Under the pieces are notes generated by a model, which ran no database searches, was not told the DNA's origin, and saw only the letters and a program-made list of their open reading frames with translations. From Microtetraspora sp. NBRC 13810 (lineage in GTDB: Bacteria > Actinomycetota > Actinomycetes > Streptosporangiales > Streptosporangiaceae): a stretch of DNA of 64,000 nt. The position numbers and the translations under genes were made by a program. Where the stretch lies: positions 1 to 64,000 of the forward strand of contig NZ_BSRQ01000015.1 of NCBI RefSeq assembly GCF_030268685.1. Direction: 5' to 3'. This document shows positions 50,392-59,043 of this stretch, piece after piece; position 1 is the first letter of the stretch, and each line of letters starts with the position of its first letter.

Positions 50392-51621
50392 ATGAGTCAG
50401 CTTCCGCTCAGGGCGCAGGTCGCCAGCGCGCTCGGCCGGACCGCCGCCACGTTGTCCCGGATGACGGGGCGCGGTGACGGTTCGGTCATCGGGGGCCGCG
50501 TCGGTCTGGTGCTGGAGCCCGACCTGCTGCGCCAGCTCGCGCAGGATCGCAAGCTCGTGCTGGTCAGCGCCACCAACGGCAAGACGACCACGACCCGGCT
50601 GATCACCTCGGCCCTGCACGAGCTGGGCGACGTCGCGACCAACGCGTTCGGCGCCAACATGCCCGCCGGGCACGTCTCCGCGCTCTCCCAGGCCAAGCAG
50701 GCGCCGTACGGCGTGCTGGAGGTCGACGAGAAATACCTGCCCGAGGTCCTCGACACGACCGGCGCCGGCCTCGTCTGCCTGATGAACCTCAGCCGCGACC
50801 AGATGGACCGGGCGGCCGAGATCTGGCAGCTCGCGCAGAAGTGGCGGCGCGCCCTGGCCGGCCGGCCCACGCACGTGGTCGCCAACTGCGACGACCCGCT
50901 GGTCACCTGGGGCGCCTCGACCGCCGCGCAGGTGACGTGGGTGGCGGTCGGCCAGCGCTGGAAGGAGGACTCCTGGTCCTGCCCCGAGTGCGGCGGCCCG
51001 CTCGACCGCAAGGGCAGCGACTGGGCGTGCCGCGAATGCACCTTCCGCAGGCCCGAGCCGTCCTGGGTGCTCGACGACGACACGGTGATCGACCCGTACG
51101 GGCGGCGCTGGCGGCTCGACCTCCAGCTTCCCGGCTCGGCCAACCGGGCCAACGCGGCGATGTCGCTGGCCGTCGTCGCCCTCCTCGGGCTGCCGCCGGA
51201 GCGGGCGCTGCCCAGGCTGGGCGAGGTGAAGTCGGTCGCCGGGCGGTACACGACGGTGGAGCGCGAGGGCAGGCACGCCCGGCTGCTGCTGGCCAAGAAC
51301 CCCGCGGGCTGGCTTGAGGCGTTCGACGTGTCCGACGCCGCCCTGCCGATCATCCTGTCGGTCAACGCCCAGGGGCCCGACGGCCGGGACACCTCGTGGC
51401 TGTGGGACGTGGACTACCGCATCCTGCGCGGCCGGCCGGTCTTCGTGACCGGGGAGCGGCGGCTCGACCTCGCGCTCCGGCTCGACGTGGCCGGAGTGCC
51501 GTTCCAGCTCGCCGGCGACTTCTCCGAGGCGCTCGCCGCCCAGCCGCCCGGACGGGTGGACGTGATCGCCAACTACACCGCCTTCCAGCAGATCCGATCG
51601 GAGTTCGGCCGTGCAGTCTGA
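50392..51621 (+). CDS. murT: Lipid II isoglutaminyl synthase, MurT subunit
   Basis: The 409-residue protein is a Mur ligase homolog. Its ATP site is SATNGKTTTTRL at about residue 58, and the C-terminal MurT domain ends at PPGRVDVIANYTAFQQIR. A zinc ribbon, CPECGGPLDRKGSDWACREC, at about residues 198-216 is characteristic of MurT. With GatD it amidates the alpha-carboxyl of D-Glu in lipid II. Its stop overlaps the gatD start. Confidence 0.95.
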   Translation: MSQLPLRAQVASALGRTAATLSRMTGRGDGSVIGGRVGLVLEPDLLRQLAQDRKLVLVSATNGKTTTTRLITSALHELGDVATNAFGANMPAGHVSALSQAKQAPYGVLEVDEKYLPEVLDTTGAGLVCLMNLSRDQMDRAAEIWQLAQKWRRALAGRPTHVVANCDDPLVTWGASTAAQVTWVAVGQRWKEDSWSCPECGGPLDRKGSDWACRECTFRRPEPSWVLDDDTVIDPYGRRWRLDLQLPGSANRANAAMSLAVVALLGLPPERALPRLGEVKSVAGRYTTVEREGRHARLLLAKNPAGWLEAFDVSDAALPIILSVNAQGPDGRDTSWLWDVDYRILRGRPVFVTGERRLDLALRLDVAGVPFQLAGDFSEALAAQPPGRVDVIANYTAFQQIRSEFGRAV

Positions 51622-52330
51622 GAGCGCCCTGCGGCTGGTCTGGATCTATCCCGACCTGCTCAGCACCTACGGTGACCAGGGCAACGCGCTGGTGCTCGAA
51701 CAGCGGGCACAGCGGCGCGGCATCCCGGTCCAGACGCTGCACCTGCGCTCCTCCGACCCGGTGCCCGAGGGCGGCGACATCTACCTGATCGGCGGCGGCG
51801 AGGACCGCCCGCAGATCCTGGCCGCCGAGCGGCTGCGGCGCGACGGCGGGTTGCAGCGGGCGATCGCCCGCGGCGCGACCATGCTGGCCGTGTGCGCCGG
51901 CTACCAGATCATGGGTCACACGTTCGGCGGCGAGGAGGGCCAGCCGGTGGCCGGCCTGGGGCTGCTCGACATCGAGTCCGGCCGGGGCGCCCAGCGTTCG
52001 GTCGGCGAGCTGGCCGCCGACGTCGACGCCGCGCTCAACCTGCCGACGCTGACCGGGTTCGAGAACCACATGGGGCTCACCCGGCTCGGTTCCGGCGTCC
52101 GGCCGCTGTCCCGGACCAGGATCGGCATCGGGAACGGCGACGGCACCGAAGGCTGCTACGCGGGCCGCATCGTCGGCACCTACCTGCACGGCCCCGCGCT
52201 GGCCCGCAACCCCGCCCTGGCCGACCTGCTCCTGAGCTGGGCCGTGGGCAGCGCCCTCGCCCCCATCGACGACACCTGGTTCGACCGCCTGCGCGAGGAG
52301 CGCCTCGCGGCCGTCCTGCCGCCCCGCTGA
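51611..52330 (+). CDS. gatD: Lipid II isoglutaminyl synthase, GatD glutaminase subunit
   Basis: The 239-residue class-I-like amidotransferase starts at a GTG at 51611, inside the end of murT. The catalytic Cys lies in MLAVCAGYQIMGH (about residue 95) and the His in TYLHGPALARNP (about residue 193). It supplies ammonia from glutamine to MurT. The pair is usual in Gram-positive bacteria and actinomycetes. Confidence 0.95.
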   Translation: MQSESALRLVWIYPDLLSTYGDQGNALVLEQRAQRRGIPVQTLHLRSSDPVPEGGDIYLIGGGEDRPQILAAERLRRDGGLQRAIARGATMLAVCAGYQIMGHTFGGEEGQPVAGLGLLDIESGRGAQRSVGELAADVDAALNLPTLTGFENHMGLTRLGSGVRPLSRTRIGIGNGDGTEGCYAGRIVGTYLHGPALARNPALADLLLSWAVGSALAPIDDTWFDRLREERLAAVLPPR

Positions 52331-52385
52331 CCCGGACCCGCCGGGGGTCAGTGATCCGCCGGGGGGCAGTGATCCGCCGGGCGGG

Positions 52386-52748
52386 TCAGTAGACGAGCGC
52401 CTGGGCGCCCTCGGCGAGGGCCTCCTCGACGAACGTGGAGGCCCCCGCGATGCGCACGCCGCCGATCAGGTCGTCAACCGTGATCTCGCGGCGGGCCGCG
52501 CACTGGGTGCACACGGTCACCCGCCCGGCCGACATGACGACCTCCAGCAGGTCCTCCAGCGGAGCCGCGTGCGGAAGGCTGAACTCCTTGGCGCGTCCCG
52601 GCAGGCCGAACCACGACGCCTCGCCGGTCAGCCACAGGGACACCGGCACCCCGCTCGCCACCGCGGCCGCGGCCACCGTGAACGCCTGGTTGCACCGCTC
52701 GGGGGCGTCGGCGCCGGCGGTCACCTTGATCACCAATGATCGTGCCAT
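52386..52748 (-). CDS. DsrE family protein
   Basis: The 120-residue protein from the ATG at 52748 (MARSLVIKVTAGADAPERCNQAFTVAAAAVASGVPVSLWLTGEA) has the DsrE/DsrF-like fold. The conserved cysteines lie in VTVCTQCAARREIT, followed by GASTFVEEALAEGAQALVY. Such proteins can act as sulfur carriers, but no partner gene is present. It is divergent from the nitrobindin gene, and this pairing is a common actinomycete arrangement near fur. Confidence 0.85.
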   Translation of the reverse strand: MARSLVIKVTAGADAPERCNQAFTVAAAAVASGVPVSLWLTGEASWFGLPGRAKEFSLPHAAPLEDLLEVVMSAGRVTVCTQCAARREITVDDLIGGVRIAGASTFVEEALAEGAQALVY

Positions 52749-52840
52749 ATCGGTCACCCTAGTCCTGCTTCGCCGTTACCGGCCAGGCGGGCACATCACC
52801 GCCTCTCCGTCGTGTCCGGGAGGCCACTAGGCTCATGGTC

Positions 52841-53347
52841 ATGGGCGTACCTGAACTGCATCCCCAACTGGAGCCGATCGCCTTCCTGCTCGGCCGCTGG
52901 GAAGGCGCCGGTGTGGGCGGATATCCGACGATGGAGAGCATCCAGTTCGGCCAGGAGATCGTTTTCGGCCACAACGGCAAGCCTTTCCTGACCTACCGGA
53001 GCCGCACCTGGCTGCTCGACGAGGCGGGCGAGCGGGTCCGGCCGCTGTCCACCGAGTCCGGCTTCTGGCGCGCGCAGCCGGAGCGGCAGCTTGAGGTGGT
53101 GCTCGCGCACCCGACCGGCATCGTGGAGATCTACCTCGGCGAGGTCGTCTTCCACAAGATCGAGCTGCGCACCGACGTGGCCGCGCGCACGGCCACCGCC
53201 AAGGAGTACAACCAGGGCCACCGGCTCTACGGCCTGGTCAACGGCAGCCTGATGTGGGCCTACGACATGGAGGCGATGGGGCAGCCGCTCCAGTCGCACA
53301 TGTCGGCCGAGCTGAAGAAGGTGGCCGACTTCACCGGCGAGGAGTAA
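52841..53347 (+). CDS. Nitrobindin-like heme-binding FABP family protein
   Basis: The 168-residue beta-barrel protein has LHPQLEPIAFLLGRWEGAGVGGYPTMESIQFGQEI at its start, HTGIVEIYLG-like strands in the middle (VLAHPTGIVEIYLGEVVF) and a C-terminal SHMSAELKKV with the likely proximal His in LQSHMSAEL. The family binds ferric heme in a ten-stranded barrel and can isomerise peroxynitrite. A start at 52835 is also possible. Confidence 0.9.
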   Translation: MGVPELHPQLEPIAFLLGRWEGAGVGGYPTMESIQFGQEIVFGHNGKPFLTYRSRTWLLDEAGERVRPLSTESGFWRAQPERQLEVVLAHPTGIVEIYLGEVVFHKIELRTDVAARTATAKEYNQGHRLYGLVNGSLMWAYDMEAMGQPLQSHMSAELKKVADFTGEE

Positions 53348-53354
53348 GCAGAAC

Positions 53355-53381
53355 GACCCTTCCGCGAGACGCGGAAGGGTC
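53355..53381. terminator. Strong hairpin terminator after the nitrobindin gene
   Basis: GACCCTTCCGCG and GCGGAAGGGTC form an 11-bp stem (with AGAC in the loop) 8 bases after the stop codon. No long T-tract follows. It is the clearest intrinsic-type terminator in the chromosomal half. Confidence 0.75.
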
Positions 53382-53768
53382 GAAGAAATGAAGAACCTCG
53401 GGCTGCTCCGTCCGATCTGCGGACGGGCCGGATGGACCAGTGGACGGGTTTCTGCCCGTCCTCCGGCGGCCCGAGGTCCCGGTGGTGTCATGGATTCGCC
53501 GGACGTCGCCAAACGTCCAGACGTGGTCCGGAGTCGGCGAGCCCTAGCGGACAGCCACCTCGCTAGCCCAATTATGATCAACCATTACTTGGACCACCTC
53601 CTTTCCGCGTGCTTGTACCTTATGCAGCGGGTGCGGGGCGGGCAAATGTTTTTCGAACGGCATCCCGGCCAGGCGCGATCCCGCCGCCGCGCCGAGCCCG
53701 GACCCTCCTGAGGACCTTTCGCGCCGGGCATTCCAACCTGGAGCCCCTCAGCGGAGTTGTTTCGATAC
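53382..53768. other. Intergenic region with a candidate 13-residue ORF on the minus strand
   Basis: The 387 bases contain no convincing full-size gene. On the minus strand 53585-53544 encodes MVDHNWASEVAVR and a stop, 11 bases after a perfect Shine-Dalgarno stretch GGAAAGGAGG (53606-53597). On the plus strand the end of the region carries the presumed promoter of the SigE-family gene. Confidence 0.4.
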
Positions 53769-54263
53769 ATGGACCGTTACGAGGGGTTCCATGAGTTCGT
53801 GCGCGCGCGTCAGCAGTCGCTGATGCGGACGGCGTACCTGCTCACCGGGAACCCCCATCTCGCCGAGGACCTGTTACAGACGGTCCTGATCCGCGTCGCC
53901 TCCCACTGGGCGAAGCTCGCCAAGGGCGGCAACCCCGAGGCGTACGCCCGCAAGGCCCTGGTGAACCAGACGCTCTCGTGGCGCAGGCGCAGGCGGGTCG
54001 AGTTGCCCGGGGCCGAGTTGCCGGAGCGGGCCGAGGCCGGGCAGTCGCACGACGAGGTGACCGTGCGCCGCATGGCCCTGCGCCAGGCGCTGGCGCAGCT
54101 CACGCCGAAGCAGCGCGCGGTGATCGTGCTGCGGTTCTACGAGGACCGCTCGGAGCACGAGACCGCGCAGCTCATGGGCGTCTCGGTCGGCACCGTCAAG
54201 AGTCAGACCCATTACGCGCTGTCCAAGCTCCGGGCGCTCACCCCCGAAGAGGTGTACCGATGA
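53769..54263 (+). CDS. SigE-family RNA polymerase sigma factor
   Basis: The 164-residue protein has region 2 (SLMRTAYLLTGNPHLAEDLLQTVLIRV) and region 4 (LAQLTPKQRAVIVLRFYEDRSEHETAQLMGVSVGTVKSQTHYALSKLRAL), like the protein at 2037-2540. The ATG at 53769 gives a protein starting MDRYEGFHEFV. The next gene begins by overlapping its stop (ATGA at 54260) and codes for a membrane-anchored partner. Confidence 0.9.
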   Translation: MDRYEGFHEFVRARQQSLMRTAYLLTGNPHLAEDLLQTVLIRVASHWAKLAKGGNPEAYARKALVNQTLSWRRRRRVELPGAELPERAEAGQSHDEVTVRRMALRQALAQLTPKQRAVIVLRFYEDRSEHETAQLMGVSVGTVKSQTHYALSKLRALTPEEVYR

Positions 54264-55351
54264 ACACACTGCGTGATGATCTGCAGGCGCTGGCCGAGGA
54301 GGCGCATGTCGTCGATCTGGCGACACGGGCGGTGCGGGGTGCGCGCAGAAGGCGGGCGACCCGGCTGGCCGTGGCGGCCGCCGCCGTCACCTGCCTGATC
54401 GCGGGCGGTGGGTCCGTGTTGCTGCTGAAAGCGAACCCCTCGCCGCCGGTCGTGCTCACCCCGCCGGAGACGAAGGCGCCCCCACTGCCCGCGAAGGGCG
54501 TCGCGCCGGTGGAGCAGGCGTATGAGCCGGAGTGCCGGATCACGGTGGAGACGTGCACCGAGCGTGCCTGGCGGATCGTGACCCGCGACGGCCGCACGTA
54601 CGAGCTGGGCGAGGATGTGGCGCGACCGCTGGAAGTCACCGCGGACGGCCGCAGGATCGCGTACTACAGCTCCAGGCATCGCGCGATCGTGGTGCGCGAC
54701 CTCGCGAGCGGGAGAACGTGGAAGTCGCCGCTGAAGCAGCCCGCGGAGGACTTCTCGGTCGAGTACGCGCTGCGGCTGTCGCCCAACGGGCTGAGGTTCA
54801 TCGTGTCCGGGTGGGGCGGTCGGCGGCAGCCGAACAAGCTGGTGGACCTGGAGCGCGGGACGGTGACCGACCTCAGGCGAGGATGGTGGCCGGTGAGCGT
54901 GTCGGACGGTTCAGGACCCGTGGTGCTGGTCAAGCCGTACGACAAGTCCAGCCGGGTGTGGGTGCTGGGCCAGGAGCCGATCACCATCAAGGACTTCACG
55001 TACGACTACAGCGCCCTCGCGCCGGACGGACGGACGCTGGCCAGGGTGGGGACGACCCGCGACCCGGATCGGGAGCCGATGATCCAGAAGGACGGCTCGA
55101 TCGTCGTCTTCGACGCCGTGCGGGCCGGCCGGGAGACCCGTGTCCCCGTATCCGGGCTCGCCGAAGGTTGGCGTCCCTGGCGGCTCGGGAGCTGGCTGAA
55201 CGCCACGGAGGTGACCGTGCTGGCCGGTGCCGAATCGCCGAACAGCCCGCCGCCGGTGGCTTATGCGGTCGATGTGCGCACGGGCGCGAGCAGGGAGCTG
55301 TTCGCACTGCGCGGAGAGGGGCGGGTCGTGGTGCCGGGGCTGGTGCGCTAG
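54260..55351 (+). CDS. Membrane-anchored beta-propeller-like protein paired with the sigma factor
   Basis: The 363-residue protein has a short cytoplasmic N-terminus (LRDDLQALAEEAHVVDLATRAVRGARRRR), a membrane helix at about residues 33-56 (ATRLAVAAAAVTCLIAGGGSVLLL), and an outside part made of TolB/WD-like blades (PLEVTADGRRIAYYSSRHRAIVVRDLASG, YALRLSPNGLRFIVSGWG, YSALAPDGRTLARVGTTRD). It probably senses or transmits a signal for the sigma factor. In-frame sequence after its TAG continues to look like a WD40 repeat. Confidence 0.85.
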   Translation: MNTLRDDLQALAEEAHVVDLATRAVRGARRRRATRLAVAAAAVTCLIAGGGSVLLLKANPSPPVVLTPPETKAPPLPAKGVAPVEQAYEPECRITVETCTERAWRIVTRDGRTYELGEDVARPLEVTADGRRIAYYSSRHRAIVVRDLASGRTWKSPLKQPAEDFSVEYALRLSPNGLRFIVSGWGGRRQPNKLVDLERGTVTDLRRGWWPVSVSDGSGPVVLVKPYDKSSRVWVLGQEPITIKDFTYDYSALAPDGRTLARVGTTRDPDREPMIQKDGSIVVFDAVRAGRETRVPVSGLAEGWRPWRLGSWLNATEVTVLAGAESPNSPPPVAYAVDVRTGASRELFALRGEGRVVVPGLVR

Positions 55352-55459
55352 TGCCTGACGTCCTCGGTGTTCCTGACCGGTTCGTCCGACCTCACCAGGT
55401 TTTGGGACGACCGCCACACCAAGCTTTGGGATGTCCACTACGGTGATCACGGAAATTGA
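55352..55459 (+). pseudogene. In-frame WD40-like tail after the stop of 54260-55351
   Basis: The 36 codons directly after the TAG read CLTSSVFLTGSSDLTRFWDD and RHTKLWDVHYGDHGN, then TGA. TGSSDLTRFWD and TKLWDV are classical WD40 repeat endings. The segment is in the same frame as the gene before it. It may be the former C-terminus, cut off by a stop mutation, or a remnant of a second WD40 gene. Confidence 0.5.
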
Positions 55460-55480
55460 TCCCCTTTGTGAGGTTGGCGC

Positions 55481-55927
55481 ATGAATCGCAAGAAGCTCGC
55501 ATCCGTTCTGCTCGGCTCCGCCACCGCGGCGGCCCTGCTGCTGACTCCGGAAACGGCTGCGTCCGCGCAGGCGGGCGCCGCATCGTCCAACGCGGCCACC
55601 GCCGCGGCGAAGGCGGCTCCGGCGAAGGCCGCTACGGCGTCGGCCCGAGCCGCGGTCGAGCGCGACAGTGTGAAGTGCTCCAAGCCCGGTGGCAAGTGGG
55701 CCAACTACTCCTGGGGCGAGGGCAACACGACCGTGACCATCTACTTCAACAACCACTGCAGCCACAAGGTCAGTACCAAGATCGCGTTCGAGAGGAAGGG
55801 CTCGGTCGGCGACAAGGTCACCAAGTACCGGTGCATGACGGTCAACGCCAGGACCAAGGGCAAGAAGAAGTTCTACGCCGCGGCCTACAAGCCGTACTCC
55901 GTGATCCGGGTCGCGCGCTGCAGTTGA
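55481..55927 (+). CDS. Small secreted protein
   Basis: The 148-residue protein has a signal peptide (MNRKKLASVLLGSATAAALLLTPETAASAQA), an Ala-rich linker, and a small basic domain (VKCSKPGGKWANYSWGEGNTTVTIYFNNHCSHKVSTKIAFERKG, ending in CMTVNARTKGKKKFYAAAYKPYSVIRVARCS). Four cysteines can form two disulfides. It resembles beta-sandwich inhibitor-like or bacteriocin-like exported proteins of actinomycetes, but the function is unknown. Confidence 0.75.
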   Translation: MNRKKLASVLLGSATAAALLLTPETAASAQAGAASSNAATAAAKAAPAKAATASARAAVERDSVKCSKPGGKWANYSWGEGNTTVTIYFNNHCSHKVSTKIAFERKGSVGDKVTKYRCMTVNARTKGKKKFYAAAYKPYSVIRVARCS

Positions 55928-56026
55928 GCCGCTCGACCGGGGGACCGGGTGGACACCCCCGCCGGTTGGCCGGGGCAGGTCCCACCTGACCCGGCGCCGG
56001 GTGAGAAGGCGGGCCGATCGGGCTCC

Positions 56027-56377
56027 TCAGTCTCCCTGAGACCAGGCGGCTACCGGAAGTGACAGGTAGACGCCGAAATCGAGGAGCCCGGTCGCGGCGC
56101 CGATGCTCTCATGGAGCCGGTCCACGCGCTCCTGGCGGTTGACGGCCCTGCTCTCGAACCACTTGGACCGCACCTCGATCACGACATCCAGGCCGCAGCG
56201 GTCCAACGGCCCGAGCCCGCGGAAGCGCATCTCCACATCGCCCGGTTGCAGGTTGCCGTCGTAGGGCTCCTCGGGACACTCCACGGCCTGGGACACCAGA
56301 TGCGGCAGCACCGACCCGAGTTCGCGGAGTGTGGTCTCGGCGACATGCGGAGCGTAGGTGATCTCGACGAGCGGCAT
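56027..56377 (-). CDS. Tautomerase-superfamily-like hypothetical protein
   Basis: The 116-residue protein opens with MPLVEITYAPHVAETTLRELGSVLPHLVSQAVECPEEPYDG. A proline immediately after the initiator Met, followed by a strand and helix, is the pattern of 4-oxalocrotonate tautomerase relatives (CHMI-type length). The middle (GDVEMRFRGLGPLDRCGLDVVIEVRSKWFESR) also fits that fold. The substrate is unknown. It is divergent from the merR gene. Confidence 0.65.
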   Translation of the reverse strand: MPLVEITYAPHVAETTLRELGSVLPHLVSQAVECPEEPYDGNLQPGDVEMRFRGLGPLDRCGLDVVIEVRSKWFESRAVNRQERVDRLHESIGAATGLLDFGVYLSLPVAAWSQGD

Positions 56378-56516
56378 CGAATCACCATAGGTGAGGTTGC
56401 CCCCGGGTCCAGTCGGCGATCCCGGGTGGGGGCGCCGGGCGGGTCAGGTGAAATGTTCGCCCGCGAGGCGGCGTTGAAGCTGTACATCGTGTCGGAGCCT
56501 CGGATAGGGCGGTCAC

Positions 56517-56858
56517 ATGCTGATTGGGGAGTTGTCCCGGCGTACCGGGGTCAGCCCGCGGTTGCTGCGGTACTACGGAGCGCAGGGCCTGCTCGAAGCC
56601 AGGCGAGACGCGAACGGCTACCGCAGCTACGACGAGGACGCGGTGATCGTCGTACGGAAGGTGCGCGCCCTGCTGAACGCCGGCCTGTCCACCGAGGTGA
56701 TCCGCGAGGTGCTGCCGTGCACCCGGGGCGATGGCACCGAGTTCGACTGGTGTGCCGACCTGCGGGCCCTCATCGACCGGGAGCTCGCGGCCATGGACGA
56801 GCGCATCGACGACCTCCGGCGCAGCCGCGGCACCCTCGCCGGCTACCTGGAGTCCTGA
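56517..56858 (+). CDS. MerR-family transcriptional regulator
   Basis: The 113-residue protein has the MerR winged helix LIGELSRRTGVSPRLLRYYGAQGLLEARRDANGYRSYDEDAV at the start and a dimerisation helix RALIDRELAAMDERIDDLRRSRGTLAGYL at the end. The effector part is a short LPCTRGDGTEFDWCADL, with two cysteines. Members with this form (single Cys pair) include redox and drug responsive types, and the target is unknown. Confidence 0.88.
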   Translation: MLIGELSRRTGVSPRLLRYYGAQGLLEARRDANGYRSYDEDAVIVVRKVRALLNAGLSTEVIREVLPCTRGDGTEFDWCADLRALIDRELAAMDERIDDLRRSRGTLAGYLES

Positions 56859-57069
56859 ACCGCGCGCCCGAGAGTCGTCCTCTGCCCCCGCTCCGCAACT
56901 TGGCGAGGACAGAGGACGCCCCACCAGGGTGCTGCACGCGGTCGCGCTCCGGTGCCGCAACGGCGGGACCCGCGGCGACTCCGGCGACCCGCGGCCGGTC
57001 GTGTGCGCGCGGGTGAAAACTCGCGTCGCGGGCGCCGGGCGGGGACGCCGGCGCGACTAAACTCGTGAC

Positions 57070-57525
57070 ATGACGGAGACTTCATGGCACGAGGAGCTCA
57101 GGGCGCGAGGTTACCGGGTGACGCCTCAGCGGCAGCTGGTGCTTGAGGCGGTCAAGAAGCTGGAGCACGCCACGCCCGAGGAGATCTGCTCCGCCGTGCG
57201 CGAGACGGCCAGGGGCGTCAACATCTCGACCGTCTACCGCACCCTTGAGCTGCTCGAAGAGCTCGGCATGGTGACCCACACGCACCTCGGCCACGGTGCT
57301 CCCACCTACCACCTGGCCGCGGACGCCGACCACGTGCACCTGGTGTGCCGGGGGTGCGGGGAGATCAGCGAGGTGCGGCCTTCGGTGGTGCAGGGGCTGG
57401 TGAGCGCGTTGCACGACGAGCTCGGGTTCGACACCGACGTGCACCACCTCACGGTCTTCGGCCGGTGCCGCAACTGCGTCGGCGCGGGCCGTACCGGCGG
57501 CGAAGCGGCGCGGAGCGCGAAGTAA
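57070..57525 (+). CDS. nur: Fur-family metalloregulator, Nur-like
   Basis: The 151-residue protein has the Fur DNA-binding fold (GYRVTPQRQLVLEAVKKLEHATPEEICSAVRETARGVNISTVYRTLELLEELGMVTHTHLGHGAPTYHL) and a dimer domain with HVHLVCRGCGEI and FGRCRNC. The stretch NISTVYRTLELLEELG and HLGHGAPTYHLA matches the nickel-responsive Nur of Streptomyces more closely than Zur or FurA. The neighbourhood (nitrobindin, DsrE, ygfZ, dtd) also agrees. It ends 9 bases before ygfZ. Confidence 0.85.
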   Translation: MTETSWHEELRARGYRVTPQRQLVLEAVKKLEHATPEEICSAVRETARGVNISTVYRTLELLEELGMVTHTHLGHGAPTYHLAADADHVHLVCRGCGEISEVRPSVVQGLVSALHDELGFDTDVHHLTVFGRCRNCVGAGRTGGEAARSAK

Positions 57526-57534
57526 CCTTGGAGC

Positions 57535-58515
57535 ATGCGAAGCCCGCTGCTGGACACGCCCGGCGCCGTCGCCGCCGAGGCACCTGACGCCGATGTCGCG
57601 GCCCACTACGGTGACCCGTTCGCCGAGCAGCGGGCGCTGCTCGGCGGCGCGGCGATCGTCGACCGGAGCAACAGGGAGGTCGTCCGGATCTCCGGCGTCG
57701 ACCGGCTGCGCTGGCTCAACGACCTGAGCTCCCAGAAACTCGACGCCCTCGCCCCCGGCGAGGTCACGCAGACCCTGCTGCTCGACCCGCAGGGCCGGGT
57801 CGAGCACCACGTCACGCTGGTGGACGACGGCGAGGCGGTGTGGGGGCACGTCGAGCCCGGCGGGGCCGCCGCGCTGGTCGCCTTCCTGGACAAGATGCGG
57901 TTCATGCTGCGGGTCGAGGTGAGCGACGAGACCGCGGCGTACGCGGTGGTCACCGTGCGGTCCGCCGTGGCCGGGCCGCCGGCGGGCACCGTCGTGATGG
58001 GCGAGGACCTGCTGCTGCCGCGCGAGCACCTGGCCGGGCACCTGGGCCTGCGCCTCGCGGGCCTGTGGGCCTACGAGGCGCTGCGCATCGAGGAGCACCG
58101 GCCGAGGCTCGGCCGGGAGACCGACCACAAGACGATCCCGCACGAGGTCGGCTGGATCGGCACCGCCGTCCACCTGACCAAGGGCTGCTACCGGGGGCAG
58201 GAGACCGTGGCCCGGGTGCACAACCTGGGGCACCCTCCGCGCCGCCTGGTGTTCCTGCACCTCGACGGCAGCGTGGACACCCTCCCCCCGCACGACGCCC
58301 CGGTGACGCTGGACGGCGAGGCGGTCGGCTTCGTCGGCAGCGCGGCCCGGCACCACGAGCTGGGCCCGATCGCGCTGGCACTGGTCAAGCGCACCGTGCC
58401 GGTGGACGCGGCGCTGCTCGCGGGCGGGGTGGCCGCCTCCCAGGAGGTCATCGTGCCGCCGGACGCGGGGCGTAACGTCTCGATCGACCCGGGGCTGCGC
58501 CGCAGGATCCGCTGA
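57535..58515 (+). CDS. ygfZ: Folate-binding YgfZ/GcvT-like protein
   Basis: The 326-residue protein has the GcvT-type folate-binding fold (VVRISGVDRLRWLNDLSSQKLDALAPGEVTQTLLLDPQGRVEHHVTL) and the YgfZ signature KGCYRGQETVARVHNLG with its cysteine, the motif characteristic for this family. YgfZ assists repair or synthesis of iron-sulfur clusters. It begins 9 bases after nur and is likely co-transcribed with it. Confidence 0.93.
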   Translation: MRSPLLDTPGAVAAEAPDADVAAHYGDPFAEQRALLGGAAIVDRSNREVVRISGVDRLRWLNDLSSQKLDALAPGEVTQTLLLDPQGRVEHHVTLVDDGEAVWGHVEPGGAAALVAFLDKMRFMLRVEVSDETAAYAVVTVRSAVAGPPAGTVVMGEDLLLPREHLAGHLGLRLAGLWAYEALRIEEHRPRLGRETDHKTIPHEVGWIGTAVHLTKGCYRGQETVARVHNLGHPPRRLVFLHLDGSVDTLPPHDAPVTLDGEAVGFVGSAARHHELGPIALALVKRTVPVDAALLAGGVAASQEVIVPPDAGRNVSIDPGLRRRIR

Positions 58516-58537
58516 CCCTTCCCGTCAGGTGTCCAGG

Positions 58538-58963
58538 TCAGGTGTCCAGGATGAGCGTGATGGGGCCGTCGTTGACCAGCTCGACCTTCATGTCGGCCCC
58601 GAAGACGCCCGTCTCGACCCGGGCCCCCAGGTCGCGCAGCCCGCTGACCACCGCGTTCACCAGCGGCTCGGCGACCGGGCCCGGGGCCGCCGCCTGCCAG
58701 GTGGGCCGCCGTCCCTTGCGGGCGTCGCCGTACAGCGTGAACTGACTGATCACCAGGAGCGGGGCGGCGACGTCGGAGCAGGACTTCTCGCCGTGCAGGA
58801 CGCGCAGGCCCCAGAGCTTGGCGGCGAGCCTGGCGGCCTCGGCCGGGGTGTCGGTGTGCGTGACGCCGACCAGCACCAGCAGGCCCGGTTCGCCGATCGC
58901 GCCGACCGTCGCGCCGTCCACCGTCACGGACGCGGAGCTCACCCGCTGCACCACCGCTCGCAT
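58538..58963 (-). CDS. dtd: D-aminoacyl-tRNA deacylase
   Basis: The 141-residue protein starts [39 protein letters not shown] and contains the two DTD motifs, [12 protein letters not shown] (SQFT) and [23 protein letters not shown] (NDGPxT-type). It removes D-amino acids from mischarged tRNA. The ATG at 58963 gives the normal family length. It converges with ygfZ. Confidence 0.95.
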   Translation of the reverse strand: MRAVVQRVSSASVTVDGATVGAIGEPGLLVLVGVTHTDTPAEAARLAAKLWGLRVLHGEKSCSDVAAPLLVISQFTLYGDARKGRRPTWQAAAPGPVAEPLVNAVVSGLRDLGARVETGVFGADMKVELVNDGPITLILDT

Positions 58964-59043
58964 GCCTGCGCATTCTGCCATGCCCCCGGGGTGAACCCGG
59001 ATATCGGTCGTCCCTAAACTCAAGGCCCGAGAGGGAGGGCACA

